Assembly: GCA_021613535.1 (NCBI GenBank)
Contig: CP075493.1
Coordinates: 14,012,001 to 14,076,000, forward strand
Source: Adineta vaga
Lineage: Eukaryota > Rotifera
Reading direction: 5' to 3'
DNA length: 64,000 bases
A program made the translations under genes and the position numbers. The notes beneath the pieces are model-generated. The model saw only the letters and a program-made list of their open reading frames with translations. It did no database searches and had not been told where the DNA came from. Shown here piece after piece: positions 34,855 through 48,326 of the stretch (the stretch's first letter is position 1; each line of letters begins with the position of its first letter).

Positions 34855-36626
34855 TCAAGAGAGGGTTACAGAAATTGATACCCCCGAACCACTATTTCCC
34901 GACTTAAGCCAAAAACTGACTATATATGATTGGCCTGCCGTAGCTGCAAACGATTGACTAAGTCGATCAGTACGTCCATTACATCCATCGGCATAACCAT
35001 AGCTACCTGATCGACGATACGACGAACTAACGTACCCTGTCGTGCCTGATCCACAGCCAGTCGGAGCAGTTTGAGACCAGCCGGGTGAAAACGAACCTGA
35101 TTCAAAGCCTCCGTTGGTTAGCATTTGAACAGCTCCATTATACACTGATACATCATCTAAGAACCAGTAATCAGGATTATGTTGAAGTACAAAGGTAAGA
35201 GTGACAGTGCCACTCGTAACCGGTGTCCATTCATAGGCATAACATGCATATGATGACGTGCTACCAGACGATGCAGTTAAGAGATTACTGGAGGAACCGA
35301 TAGACGATGGTGTACATGGTGGTGTTGGTGTGGTCGCTGTTTGACATATATACATAGAAATCAAAGGTATTCAATAAATAACAGAAATAGCTTACTTGTC
35401 GTAGTCGTCACTGAAGTTGCTGCAAAAAAAACAGAAAGCTTTCAGTGTTGATTCTAAATTATACTTACTTGTCGTTGTCACACTTGTTGTGGCTTAAAAA
35501 GAAGATATTCAGATACTTAGATAATACGTAGAAAGAAGTGCAAAAAACTCACATGTTGTTGAAGTACTAGTACTAGATGTTGAAGCTATCAATCAAAAAT
35601 ACAAAATAAGAAACAATTATAGAGATAGAGAATATGTAACTTGCTTGTACTAGTACTTGTGGCTAAAAAGGAACAAAATAAAAAAAAAGAGTTATTATCA
35701 ATGTAAGCGGAATAGTCGACTGTACTGTACTTGAGGTTGTACCTGAAAAAAAAGAACGGAAGAAAATACATTATTAGAAATGTAAAAGGATAACTTGCTG
35801 GTTGTAGTAGTTGTTGCTGTGGTAGTTGTGCTGGTGGAAGTAGTAGTAGTTGTACTGGTGGTGGAAGTAGTACTAGTGCTGGTGGTTGAAGTAGTAGTTG
35901 TCGTAGTCGTTGTAGTTCCTCTGTTGGTAAGAAGTGCGATCAACAAAGCAGCAAGACCGGCTAGGAGCAAGATTAGCGCAAGAATTGAAGCGATACAACA
36001 ACAGCAGCATTTAGAATAAGCTAGACCACAACGGCGGCGGCGACGACGACGATGACGATCATGTTTTTCCATATCTGTCTTCTTAATTACACTAATTGAA
36101 TCGAAGGCGGATTTATCTGCCGAGAATGTCTATATATACAAAAGGATGGAAATTGTGCCGTATAACGAATTATCAGTAATGAATGTAGACTCACTTTCAA
36201 CCTATCGTTATGTGATGCCGCCTTCTCTTCATTGTGTACCAACGATAAACTTTGTATGGTGGATGCATTGGCCGATGGAATAGTAACAGATGGAAGTGTC
36301 GAAACAGCCACTTCATCAATAGACTGACTGTCTGTTGGTTCCTAGATATATATATATAGTGCAAAAAAGAGATATTCATCCAGCTATATTTTCTAAAATC
36401 GGTAGGCAAATGAAACATTATTACCAACTAACCTGTCCTGTAACATTAGTAGATGTAGAATGTGCCACATAAAATCCATTACGGCTAACGCGCATTACAT
36501 TGACAGATGCCTAAGAGAACGATGCACATTTTGAAAATATTTCCTTTTGTTTACCGTTTTACGAAAATTCCTTCGACGATGAGATAACCTATCATGATAA
36601 CTAACTGATTGCACTCTCACTATTGT
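34855..36626 (-). CDS. Type II membrane protein with micro-exon Thr/Ser stalk and beta-sandwich ectodomain
   Basis: Start ATG at 36624-36626 (MTIVRVQSVSYHDR), followed by exons that encode a cytoplasmic region (SADKSAFDSISVIKKTDMEK), a basic cluster of nine Arg residues (HDRHRRRRRRRC), a Cys run, and one membrane helix (IASILALILLLAGLAALLIALL). Then comes a Thr/Ser stalk: one long exon (about 35800-35950) and then a series of tiny exons of about 20-25 bases between 35400 and 35760. The last exon gives a C-terminal domain with NPDYWFLDDVSVYNGA, TNGGFESG and GQSYIVSFWLKSG, resembling carbohydrate-binding galactose-binding-like beta-sandwich modules. It is likely a cell-surface glycan-binding protein. 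One micro-exon uses a GC donor or a different boundary than I can settle. Confidence 0.7.
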
Positions 36627-38069
36627 CATAATTCTATTATGTCGTTGTTTTTCCGATGTTACAAAGAAAATAATAAACCCTATACAGTAATTCTCATTAT
36701 TATACGTCTTTTAATGTAAATACAATTGTATCGTATTCAAGTCATTGTGCATCATGAAGCCATTGTGAATCCCAATGCATTTCAATGCCTTTTTCTTTTC
36801 TTATTTATTCGATTCAATTTCTTTGTATACTTGAATGCAAAAAAAGCAATCAAAATGCTATGCAGAATAAACAACAAGCACATGACGTAAATTATGAAAA
36901 AAAAACTGAGAGTGAAGATGGTTTAATGTTACATAACCTTCGGTGTTCTTTCACTCTCAAGATGATCGACACAATCCGATGTTTTTTCTGATTAAATTCT
37001 GACGGTAAAACAAAGATAAGAAAATTAATCATCTAGACCCTACATTTGAATAAATACGAAAAGATGTCCCTGTTTATTGATTGTACTTATAATTCAATGC
37101 TACTGAGAATAGTACCATCGTTAATTCCATCAATCATTAAAAAACCTTCAGTCTTTTAACTGCATGAAAATCTCTTGTATGATTCATTTTACTGATAGTA
37201 TTCCATTCATAGTTCTTCAGAATAGTTTGATTTTTTCAAATGTTGGCCCTTGTCGTTTTCGTACATCTATCCGAAAGATTGATTTCTGAGCAGCGCGCTA
37301 GGAAAAGTCAAAGGATATTCTACTCGGATAGTGTATATTTTGAAAAATTATTTATATTCAGAATCATGGCATAATTCTGTCACTGAGAAATAGTTTAGAA
37401 AAAAAATAGGTCAAAAATTTGGTTGAAAGGTTACTTTGCCTTGAATTATATTGTATTTCAGCTTTTTGTTTGTTTACATGCTTCATTTTAATTGTGTATT
37501 AATTAAAATGAAAAATATCGAATATTCGTGTTTTGCACACGTATAGGTGAACAGAGATGACATTGATTGTGAAAGTTAGTTATCTTTTTGAACTTTTGCA
37601 TACGCATTTGGATTAGTAGAAGCAATAAAAATATATTTATTGATCTTTGAATATGAAATTTTAATTAACTTTACTCTTCACCAATGACAAAACAGAGAAA
37701 CAAACAAGAATCTTGACGAAGCATCATGGATGGGCAAAGAGTATGAGGAAAAAAGAATATATAATATCTACGTATAACCTCTCTATCGACTTTAACCGTA
37801 TATATAATCGACCATATTCACATACAATTTAACATCAGTTCTATTTCTATTATACTTGATCAGTATTGAAAAGAACAAAAATGGTCAACAAAATAACCAA
37901 ACTTTGCTTCATTTTAAATATTATGATGTTGGCAAAAACATGCAAAGATCTATATATGAATGAGAGTATATGCCCGTATTATAAAACAGAAGAATAAATA
38001 CTAGATATGAATGATTACGAACTTTAGAAAAATAATCGAATTGATTCCAACGACAACAAAAATAATTAA
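36627..38069. other. Intergenic region, no gene seen
   Basis: A 1.4-kb AT-rich stretch between two genes transcribed outward. It should contain both promoters. Short open frames (for example 36785-36991) have no similarity I can name. No repeat is obvious. Confidence 0.4.
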
Positions 38070-40063
38070 ATGATAATGCGCTTAAAAGTATCTTTAAGTA
38101 TAGAAAATGGTTTATTGAACATGTATGAATATGAAATAACAGTGAACAATATATCGATAATAAGTGAGAAAATATATGAACACAGTTATATTAGGATTCA
38201 ACGACTTGATGTATTTCATCGACTATTGCATTCTACTCTCGATCGTTCTACTACTTCTAGTCTGTCTGCAGAATGTTCATCGAAAGGATTTGTTGAAGAT
38301 AAACGGTTACTTGTGCAATTTCAACTACTTATGGAAATTTTACTTCGTCTTCCGATTACCGAAAAGAGTAAAAATGACTTTATAAGTTGGTGTCGTGAGC
38401 AGTATTCTAGCAATCCTGCTGATAACAGCGCTATAGATTTATTCGCTTCAACATTTAAGATTGGTGATGCAGTTAATTGGTACACGAGAAATTCATTTCT
38501 TTATCGTACATTAAATCAAATGTTTAGAACTAATAATCTTCGATTAATATACAGAAGTCGCTATTTTGTTGGTCATCTATACAGCGAACTGAAGAAAGTC
38601 TATGAAGAGACCTGGCCATTTTTCAATCCTCAAACTTATATTTATCGAGGAACATCAATGCCTTGCAAAGAGTTTCATACATTCAAGGCGGATAAAGGTA
38701 AACTTGTCTCGACAAACTGTTTCCTGTCAGCTACATTCAATAAAAATGTGGCTGTTTGTTTTTCGGGGAAAGATATAAATAGAACCGACTACGTTTCAGT
38801 TATATTCGTTATGCTCATCGATGCGTCTAACAATAAATCAAAACCATTTGCACCGATCCAAAATTTAAGCACGATGAGAGATGAAGAAGAAGTTCTTATT
38901 GCACCTGGAGTGATATTTCAAATTGAACAGATAACCTAACTGGAAGTATGTTACATGTTTAGAAGAATTTCATTTTTTTTTGCTAATCTAATCTATTTGT
39001 AGGAAAATGTATTCGAAGTCAGATTAGTTCATACTTTGAAAGAGAAAGAGCTTGAACAAAATATTCTTCATGCAAAAACAATTTATTTGGAAAAAGCTCG
39101 AAAAATCGAATCAGTTGATGACTTTGAGTCATTGATCGACGAGGCTTTAATTGAAATAGATGATCACAAAATGTTCTCAATCTCTATGATTGATGATAAG
39201 CAAAAAGGTATATGAAAATTGAATGTATCAGACTTCTCTATATGTATTATCTATTCTATAGATCATCCATCTGTAGAGTCTCAATCGACACCAATGATCA
39301 AGTCATATATAAAACCTCATGAAAAAGGTAAATCTTACGAGTTTCATTCTTCATACGGATATAAAGTATCAAATTTTTTCTTTAAAATCTGTCAATTTTG
39401 TAGAACACCATCGTAAAACATGTTTGATGTCCTTATCTCTGTCAGAATCTACACTGAAATATCTATACACTGAAGTGGCACGACTTCGAACATCAAATAC
39501 TCGTAGTGATGGTTCTATTATATTCATAGTTGATCAAACTCTTTTTGATAATATGGATGATGACGATGATGATAATTCATTGATATCAAATGCTATCATC
39601 TGTCGATTGTTTCCACGTCAATATATTTATAATCAATGTGCTTATCAAATTGAAATACAACTGTCAGCATCTTATCCACTTTCTCCACCGAAATTGTGTT
39701 TTCTCACTCCAATTTACCATCCAAATATTAACAAAAACGGTGAGAAAAACTTGATGAGATCAGGTTAACTTATCTTTATTCTATTCTATGTTTTCTTTTC
39801 AGGTGAAGTTTGTCTAAATATTCTTGAAAACACTAATTCATGGTCAATGAAATCATCACTAATCACCATTTTAATAGCTAGATGATCTTATTGATAATCC
39901 CAATATTGATACAGCTCTCAGCATAGGTTAGTATTCTTAAATGTCGAGTTAGTTATTAATCTATACTATCTATTTAGATAAAGCACTAGATTTACAGAAT
40001 AGAACTGAATTCAATCGTAAAGCATTCGAAATGGCAAAGAAATTTGGTTTACCGCGACAATGA
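38070..40063 (+). pseudogene. ADP-ribosyltransferase joined to a ubiquitin-conjugating (E2) domain, two lesions
   Basis: The exon chain 38070-38945, 39003-39207, 39262-39327, 39404-39739, 39803 to about 39930, and a final exon to 40063 keeps phase at its first four introns. Residues 135-289 are an R-S-E type ADP-ribosyltransferase: AVNWYTRNSFLYRTLNQ, IYRG (Arg193), STNCFLS (214-220) and RDEEEVLIAPG with the E-x-E at 272-274. The next exon supplies its last strand (ENVFEVRLV) and a charged linker. The fourth exon starts a UBC fold: SYPLSPPKLCFLTPIYHPNI with HPN, then GEVCLNIL with the active-site Cys. Lesions: TAA at 38937-38939, two codons before the donor, and a frameshift near 39880 between TILIA and DDLIDNPNI. 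All catalytic residues of both domains remain. It could be two adjacent genes, but the stop lies inside an ART strand. Confidence 0.75.
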
Positions 40064-40317
40064 ATAACAGATCGTTGTTCATTTGAGAATGTAAAGTATG
40101 ATATCATGCAAAATTCTCCGTCACAAACGTGTACAAAGTTAAAGTGGAATTAATTGATTTCATGAACCTAAAACCATCTTCTTCAGATTATAACAAGCAG
40201 TTCGTTATCATTTTTTTTTCATATTCACTTTTTGTATGATATGATTTATTATTTTAAAATATCAATCAGTTTAGAAAAGTAGAAAATTGTTTGTTGCATA
40301 ATCATTGTATAGAAGTA

Positions 40318-42980
40318 TTAAAATCGTTCATAATCTCCTTTTCTACTGCTTTTTCGCTGCTGATTATAAACAGATTGATCTTGAATAGTCATCGTTTTTA
40401 TATTCTTTCTTCCAATGAACATCATTCGTTTTTCCATTTGTGATTGACTGAAAGATTTCTTTCGTCGATAGATTAACGTTGGATTTCGCAATAAGAATAC
40501 AGCTAAATACCATCGATGTCGTGCTTTTGTCCAATGTATCGTTTCTTCTTTGTACAAATGTTCACGAAGTAAAATACTAGTAAAATAGAGTAATACAGGA
40601 TGTCGATGAGCACATTCGATATGAATAAAAGCACAATAAGCATTGAAACCCGCATCGAATGTTTCCAATTTTCGACCCATAGGAGAATAATCCAAACGAG
40701 ACATATAGATCATTCCACCAATAGCACTTTTAATTACACGCATAATTGAAGAAATCAAACCAAGAAATGCATCAAGGAAAAAATTAAAATATAAGAATAT
40801 CATCAATATTCTCCGATGATTTATGGATAAAACTTCACCTGCTTGTTGAAGAAAGATATATTGACCAACGATTTTATTCATATAGGTTTGAAAAATAGCG
40901 AAAAGTATTGGAGGAATAATAATTTTAACAACCGATTCAACTGATCTTATCATTCCATAAATAATAACAACATTTATGACAGTACCAACGATCATCGTGA
41001 AAACTGCAATTAGAATATATGCCCATAAAACATAAGCAATTAAATAACCAGCAAAATGAATATTTTGACAAGCATAATTGACATTCTTCGACGAATCATA
41101 TCGTGTTATTTCTGTACTATTACCACGAAATGCTTGTAAAAGATTTCGACGAATAGCAGCGAATAAAACAAGTAATTGGATAATACTTACAGTAAGAGCA
41201 GTGAATATAGCAATTAAATAAGGATAAACTAAATTAGGGAGAGGAAAACTCTTTGGTAAATTTTTCAATTGTTTTAAACGGACATCATCTTCTGCTGATA
41301 TATTTATCAATGCATTGATTATATTTTCAAAAACATTATGCAATGAATGAAGAATTGGTGGAACTTGAACGCATGCCTATAAATGATTGGAAATATGAAA
41401 TGATTTTTTGTCTTTTAGTTCGTTTACCTGTACAGTAAGAAAGAAAAGAAGACAAAAGATTGATGCATAAACACAAAGTACACGTGCTGAAAATTGAAAA
41501 TCATCTTGCCAAAGATAAATACGTTGAAAAAGATTCGATGATAATTTCTTTTGATTGTTGAAACCAAATAATTTCTGAACATATCGATATTCCGTTGACC
41601 AAGGTAATGATGAATGCAAAAGATGTTTTTCTTCACTGGTTAATTGTTTGCTTTCCATACGTTTATTACGCATTCGTTGGAAGAATAATTTCGGTAATTC
41701 AGTACTTATATATCCTAGAAAACAATAGCGAGGAATGTCAAATAGTAATTGAAAGAAAATCAGTTTTGATCCATGTCCATAGTAATCCAAATATACGATT
41801 GTAAAATCACTTTCAGCACTTTGATTAAAATTTACATTGTTTAGATAGTATTCATTACGACAGACACCATCGGAAGCGAGGATTAAACCAAAATCAAGCC
41901 AAGCATATAGAGTAGCACAAAATAAACTAAATCGACTATCGATATACACTGCTGCTAACATTGGATAACATCGAAAGCCAATAATAAGTACTTTGAAAAT
42001 CTGAAGAGCGTAATTGATAATAATACCTTTATCTGTCGTTGACGTGTTTCCATTGATAAGTTGAATTGCGATAGTGAATAATTCATCAGCAAAGATTGCG
42101 AATATAACTGCAGAAAATGTCCGTTGAACACATGTAAAAAAATCCAATGGAATAGGTAGAGCAAAATAGTTCTTCCATGTTTGTTTTCGTTGAAATGATT
42201 GTCTTTTTGCAGTAAGAATAACAAATAGAAGAATAAGAAAGCAAGCAATAGGAAATGTGACAATATTAATATCGTCTTGAACATAGATTCGATCACAAAA
42301 TGAAGGCCGATTGTAAAACAGAGATTGATTGTTGTGTAGTTTGTCGATAATCTCTTTATGAATACCATTCAAAGCGATTCCTTTAATAATAGTTGCACAT
42401 ATACCGAGAATAACAGTTCCAATTAAAGTTATCCATGATGAAATTCGATAAGATGATCCAGTTGTTTTAATAGTAGGTAGAAATGACGATTTTTGTGTAA
42501 CAGTTTTAGGAGTTACACTAAAAGAAAATCTCAAATAAAAACAAATGAAAAATAGTTGTTCTAGTCGACATACGCTTTTGGTTGTCTACATTTCTTACTG
42601 ATCGAACGATATAAAGCTAACCATAGAAGACGACAACGAGAAGACCGGTAATAACACCAAGAGTAATAACTTGTTTGCCACTGCTTGATACTATTAATAG
42701 AAAAGAATGAAGACATTTTCAAACAACTGTTTCTAAGCATTTACATTTATCACACAATTTTCCTGACCACCAAAACTTGCAATCACATGTCCATGATCCA
42801 TCGAAATGATCTTCACAATAGCCATATTTTCCACATAAATTCAAAGTTGAACAATCTGTAATCGTGATAGATGATAAAACTGAAATACGATTTCAAATTC
42901 ATTTTGTTAAACCTACTATTTTGTGACGATGTTATTCTTTCACGTCTCGTTCGGTTAAGTGAAAGATCATTCGACATCAT
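40318..42980 (-). CDS. STRA6-like multi-pass receptor with an EGF-like N-terminal module
   Basis: The body is two long exons, about 42532-41428 and 41382-40318, with a 46-base intron, together about 700 residues and eight or more membrane segments. The end region GRKLETFDAGFNAYCAFIH with HRHPVLLYF matches STRA6, the membrane receptor that moves retinol from its carrier protein into cells; in animals without a known carrier the ligand is unclear. Upstream exons start at ATG 42978-42980 and encode DCSTLNLCGKYGYCEDH and WTCDCKFWWSGKLCDK, a six-Cys EGF-like module, followed by a hydrophobic segment. I cannot join the exon after the EGF module to the body in phase (TAG after VVVFYG), so the N-terminal join is uncertain and may hide a lesion. 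Confidence 0.78.
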
Positions 42981-43691
42981 CACTTTTAATTGTCAACACT
43001 GTAAAAAGATACGAACAACACAATATAACTAAAAAATATGTTTTTTTTTTCGTTTTATTTCGACGTTTTGTCGCATGGTAAAAGATAACAAATGTGCTTT
43101 CGTTATATTCTATTAGTTGGCATCACTGATTTATATACTATAGCGATGATATCGAAAAAATGAAGAGATAAGACGATATCACATCATAAATTTGAATATA
43201 GATGAGGTTAGTGTGTTGCATTTGTAGTCATATTTCATCCGTGTCGATGAAGGAGAGATATTCATACTTATTTTTTCTCAATGTATTTTGAACGTGATAA
43301 AGATTTAAACTTAGAAATCATTGGGAGTATACTTTTATATCTCAACATAGACGATGGAATAAAAAATTTAATCTAATATCGGTTTTTTTCTTTGTTTGTT
43401 AAAAGTTTAACAAAACTTTATTTTTTCGATACTTGCAACAGGAAGAAATGCATCGTTTTTTCTAATATATTCTTTTGTTATTTTATTTTAATTTTCCTTT
43501 TCTTCTTTGTATGTGACATAACACAATGATATGTATACTCTTTTACTTGATGATCATTCTAGAAAATATAACAAACTACAATAGGTCACAAGAAAAAGTA
43601 TATCATAAAGAAATTAGTTTCTTTTGTCGTTATATATGTTTAATTTTTTATTCAATTCTATCGATTGCTACGATTGAAATAAACTATCAAC
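42981..43691. other. Intergenic region, no feature seen
   Basis: AT-rich spacer between divergently transcribed genes. An open frame at 43526-43774 overlaps the next gene in another reading phase and is not supported. Confidence 0.4.
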
Positions 43692-44513
43692 ATGGAGTGG
43701 ACATATACTACTTATACTATAGCGAATTATGGTATTACACTAGCTCTTGTGCTCACGACTGTTATTGGCGTTAATCCTACAAAAGCATATGGTGATTACG
43801 CTAAGGCTGATATAAAACATCTTTCTTCAGATACGAACCCGATACAGATATTTTCTCAAATCAAGCGAAGAACTGTCTTTTATATTGGTATATTTTGTTG
43901 TTTGTTAGAAGGAATGACATTGTCTATTACCGCTGTATTGATGTTTCAAGGATGCTTCTTAACAGATATTAGAATTACATCAGGTGATGATTGTCTTGAA
44001 TATCCAATGGATTGTTTCGTCTTTCAAGGCAATGATTTCGTTCCCATAACGCGTAACGCAACTTTTCTTCGTGAGCGTCTGAAAAAAGCTCAATTTCCGA
44101 GCAATATATTCGATACTAATGCTTGGTGTTATGCATAGATTATTCGTTTTCAAACAACTAAACGTGTTCTTGATCAATTAGGTGTTACCATGGCTCTTAT
44201 TGCTCTCTTTACAATAATGTTAGCGGTAATTATTTATCTTGCTAAATGTAGGAAAACAGTGGCATTATCCGTTATATTGATTTCAACTTCTGGTAGTTTC
44301 ATGATCATTTGCTCCTTTAACTTATGCCATCCTGACTTTAGGTATGGCATTGGGAATCTTTGAATTAGGTCTCTTCTATATTTTACCTAAACCAAAAAAA
44401 CAAGCAATATCACCGATCAGAATCCTCCATATGCAAAACGGTCAACACCACCAGCAAAGCTATCGATTCAACCTAAAGTTATAGATCGATCTTCAAAAGT
44501 CAATCCCAAATAA
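43692..44513 (+). pseudogene. Four-TM membrane protein of unknown family, three lesions
   Basis: From ATG at 43692 the frame gives four membrane segments: YGITLALVLTTVIGV, VFYIGIFCCLLEGMTLSITAV, then after a Cys-containing loop MALIALFTIMLAVIIYLAKC, and finally AILTLGMALGIFELGLFYIL. A short Pro/Lys-rich tail ends at 44513. Lesions: TAG at 44136-44138 after AWCYA, with the same frame continuing IIRFQTTKRVLDQLG; a frameshift near 44310 before the fourth segment; and another near 44395 in an A-rich run before the tail. The topology resembles claudin or LHFPL-like tetraspans, but I cannot place it in a named family. Confidence 0.7.
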
Positions 44514-45770
44514 ATCTTTTGCTTTACAAGTCAATAATGAATTTGTAATTCTTTCATTTGTTTTTGCATGATAATTGTTTGCTTCACTTGAATGCTTCAC
44601 TATATGTATATATCATGATATCTTACAAAGGTAACAACTAAATTGAAATAAGCAATTTGAATATTGTTTTATAACAGTGTAACGTAAAAAAAGTTTGACA
44701 GCTGTCTGGGAAAAAACTATTCAACACGAATGTTTGTAACTATTTTCATATTGCATCACTACTGACGATAATAATACGAAGATATTTCTGAAATTGATTA
44801 TATAATTGCTTTGGCATACTAAATTATTTTTGCAATAGGATTAGTTCTCTAAGAAATAGTTTACATTTGGTGTTCTGCTCCGTTTATATGACGTCAATGT
44901 GCCCTTGTTTTCTCTTACGTTGCCGATCGATTAGAAGAAAGAAAGTAAAAATGAAGACATACACACCGAAATGAGCACTACGTTTTCGAAATTGATCTTT
45001 AATTTCTGCAAATTCAAATCAATTGTAAATCGATAGGATAGACTCCATGTTTTTTTCGTTTCACTGTACAAATTTAGACGACAAATAGTGAATACGGTTG
45101 CTTTCGAACTTCACTGATAATTTTCAAACAGAATATCATAAGACAAACGATATTTAGGAGTACGACTATCAAATTGTTATTGAATTTACTTGAAGCCGAG
45201 CTGTAATGTATTGGATCATTGAGTTTGATCTCCTTTCTTCCCTAGAGACAACATAATTCTTTTAACATCTTTTCGAAATAAATTTCATGGTACTCCCCGC
45301 GATGTACGATTATTTCAATTTCAGCACTTGTCACGAGATTACTAATGGCTGCATTCTTCTCAATAAAACAAATTCTTTCATTGTTGACGACCATCTTCTC
45401 GTTTTTTTAACTATTTTGCACTCAGTTTCTTTCCACCTCGCAACGACAGAAAAGCGATGAAAGAACAGAAAAGAATACTGCTTTTCTTACCGGATCTAAA
45501 ATGTTTTATTATTTATGTAAGCACTAAAGTAATTTCAGAAACTTTCTTCTTTTCAAAATTTACTTTGTCAAAACAAAACATTTACATGTTAAGATTTTCT
45601 TTTTGGCAACCTTGTGAAGTTTAAACATGATGCATTTCAACTTGTAAAGATAATATTTGTCCATTAAAAATTCACTTACTTCTACCTCCTGCGAAAATAT
45701 ATAAATACATGCTTTATCATCCATTTCACGTTTCATTTTTTTCTTGATTTCAATTTAAAACGAATAGACG
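44514..45770. other. Intergenic region, no feature seen
   Basis: A 1.2-kb AT-rich stretch. No coding frame of any length, no clear repeat. A TATA-like AAATATATAAATAC lies near 45694-45707, about 65 bases before the next start codon. Confidence 0.4.
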
Positions 45771-48326
45771 ATGATGAATAAATTTCTTCTCGGCTGTTGC
45801 TTCGTTATTGTCTGTGTTGTTGATGGTTCGCATTTTCGTGGCGGAACAATTACATCGTTAGTTATTGAATATTTAACTTAGTTTCATTTATACTTATCTT
45901 TATTTTGTTCTAGGCGTCCTTACAATAATACTCCATCAGGTAGTTCAGTTCCTGTTATTGTACGAGAACGATGGTCATGGCGTCGTAGTGCATACGCTCC
46001 TGCCTGTTCACCTGCTACCATCGCTGCACAAGCTCCTATGATTGGTGATGGGGCCTGGCTCAATTGTGTGTCTGGTACTTGTGGTGCTCATTGGACTGGT
46101 TTGTATGTGCCAACATACTGTACTGATTTCAGTGCTCCTTTGGATGTTGCTTCGGGTGAATATTATCAAACATATACAATACCACTCAATATTCAATTCA
46201 GTATTGCTTTTGCGTCGGGTGCTTGGTTTGGTACTCTCGTTGTTGGATCGAATGGAAATTGGGCTGTTGTCGGACGAATTAGTACGATTGTTAGACCTGA
46301 TGGTTATTTAAATACAAGTCCTATTGCTGTCAGTCTTCCAATTCTCTATAAAGAAATCAATATACAACATGTTCACGTTGTTCAAATGTCTGATTTTGAT
46401 GGAACTGATATATTAAAATGTCGATGGTCGGTCGGTGGAACAAGTACTATCAATCAGTATAATGAATGTGCTGGTGTGTGTAATGGTATACCTGGTGCTA
46501 ATCTTATTCAAGAAAATTGTACAATTGTATTTACGCTTACAGCAGCTAATTGGTATGCTGCAGCAGCATTACAAATTGAAGATTTTTACAATCCTGCAGC
46601 AGTGACTGCAAATACACCAATGAGTTCGGTACCACTTCAATTTCTTTTTTATGGTTATGCTAATCCTGGTGGTTGCACTACTCCACCATCTATTATTGGT
46701 AATCGACCAAATCGAGGTAAGTTCGAATTTGATCAAGATATCTTTCAATATTTCTCATTATTTGTTTTCTAAGCTTGTATTGGTGTATTGCCCGGTGAAA
46801 ATATTACTGAATATGTTGTCATCCAAGTTTTTTGTACTGGAAAGAGTATTGTCGAGTATGTTTCTAGTGTACCAGTTGGCATGAAGAAAAGTGCTATCTT
46901 GAATCCAAGCACTGGTCAGTAGATAGCATACGTTTCAAATTCTGTTAGTTTGATGTATTATTTGTAGGCATTTATCATATTATTCTCAGCTGGGTTCCTG
47001 TAGCCAGTCAGTATGGTCCACAAGCTGTTTGTATGGGAGCAGTCGACAATACAAATATTCAATCAAATCAATGGTGTATTACATTTCTAGTTGGTTTCAA
47101 GTCACCAGATGTTATTCGACCATCGACCGTTCAAGGTTCAGCATCACCTGTCGGTACCGTCTTTCAGAATCAAACAACATTCTCTATTCAAAGTAATATT
47201 TTCATCACATTCTAGAAGTTCAGTCTACTAAAACATCTTCTCAAGAATTACTCATATTTTTCTATTCATTTTTTTTTCTAGCTTCAATATCTGTTAATCG
47301 TCCAACACGTAATGATACTAAAATCTACTTTCGAGATGCTACAACTGGTGGTACACTTGTCCAATCATACGATTGTGGTTGGAGTCCAGAAGTAACATAT
47401 ACTGGTTTTACGATTGTTATTCGTTTTCCTGTTGCACCGTGGATTGCTGGACATTTCTATTATGTTACTATGGATAGTGGTATGTGTAGAACTTTAGTTA
47501 CTGTTATCCTTCATCTTTTCTACGTTCATTTTAGGTGTTGCTAGTGGAACTGAATTTTGTGGTAAGTTATTATTTAGAAAATGAGAGCAACGATAAATGA
47601 CAATAAATAATTACAGGTCCTGAATCGGCACCAGTTACTGATCCGACATACTGGGTATTTAATATTTGGAATCCAGCACTTTCGTCAACAACAACAACGA
47701 CTACAACACCATTTACAACCGTAACAGTCACAACAAAACCAACATCAACAACAAGTATTAATACATTGGTAAGATCCTTTGTTTCTTTCATTTCCTATCT
47801 ACTAATTATAATCATTGTCTTTGATAGTTAACAACAACTGGAATAGTTGTAACAACTACAATTCCTGTTACAACTGTCTCGACTACAACTACATCAGCTG
47901 CAACAACACTTGGTAAGTTGGATATATTCATTTCGAATCTCATATATTTAATGACGCATCCACAAAGATGAAATTGAATGTATACCGTAATTCATTTCTA
48001 TTTTAGCTCCAACAACAGCAGGTACAACCGTGTCAGCTTCAACAACAGAATCAACAGTTAATGTCCTCTATCCAAGCGATCTTGTAAGTTTTCAGTTCTA
48101 TGTTATTATATTTATTTACATAGTTATATTTTCGTGTATCTAATAGGAAAAATTGTGTTTACAACCAATCTTGATAATGTCAGTTGCTTCAGGCCTTGTT
48201 ATAATACCAATCCAAGCATTGGTTATGTATGCTGGTTTTACAAAATTTTCTAATCTCTTTAATCAAAATAAAGCCAATGCAAAAATGAGACATCAACAAA
48301 GAATGAAAAGAGTTATGCGACGTTAA
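45771..48326 (+). CDS. Secreted/membrane ectodomain protein with HFRGGTI-type start and Thr-rich stalk
   Basis: About nine exons; the first two are 45771-45856 and 45914-46716. A signal peptide (FLLGCCFVIVCVVDG) is followed by SHFRGGTITSRPYNN, a start seen in a family of large uncharacterised animal and protist ectodomain proteins. The ectodomain has many paired Cys (for example CVSGTCGAHW, CAGVCNG) and repeated beta-strand blocks ending with propeller or Ig-like phrases such as YHIILSWVPVAS. A Thr/Ser stalk over three exons (47680-48080) leads to one membrane helix (LIMSVASGLVIIPIQALVMYAG) and a short basic tail (RMKRVMRR). It is a type I membrane protein, intact in my reading. Ligand and role unknown. 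Confidence 0.75.

Noticed and set aside
35795-36019. A Val-rich plus-strand frame
   Set aside because: It is the mirror of the Thr/Ser stalk codons of the minus-strand membrane protein and has no independent support.
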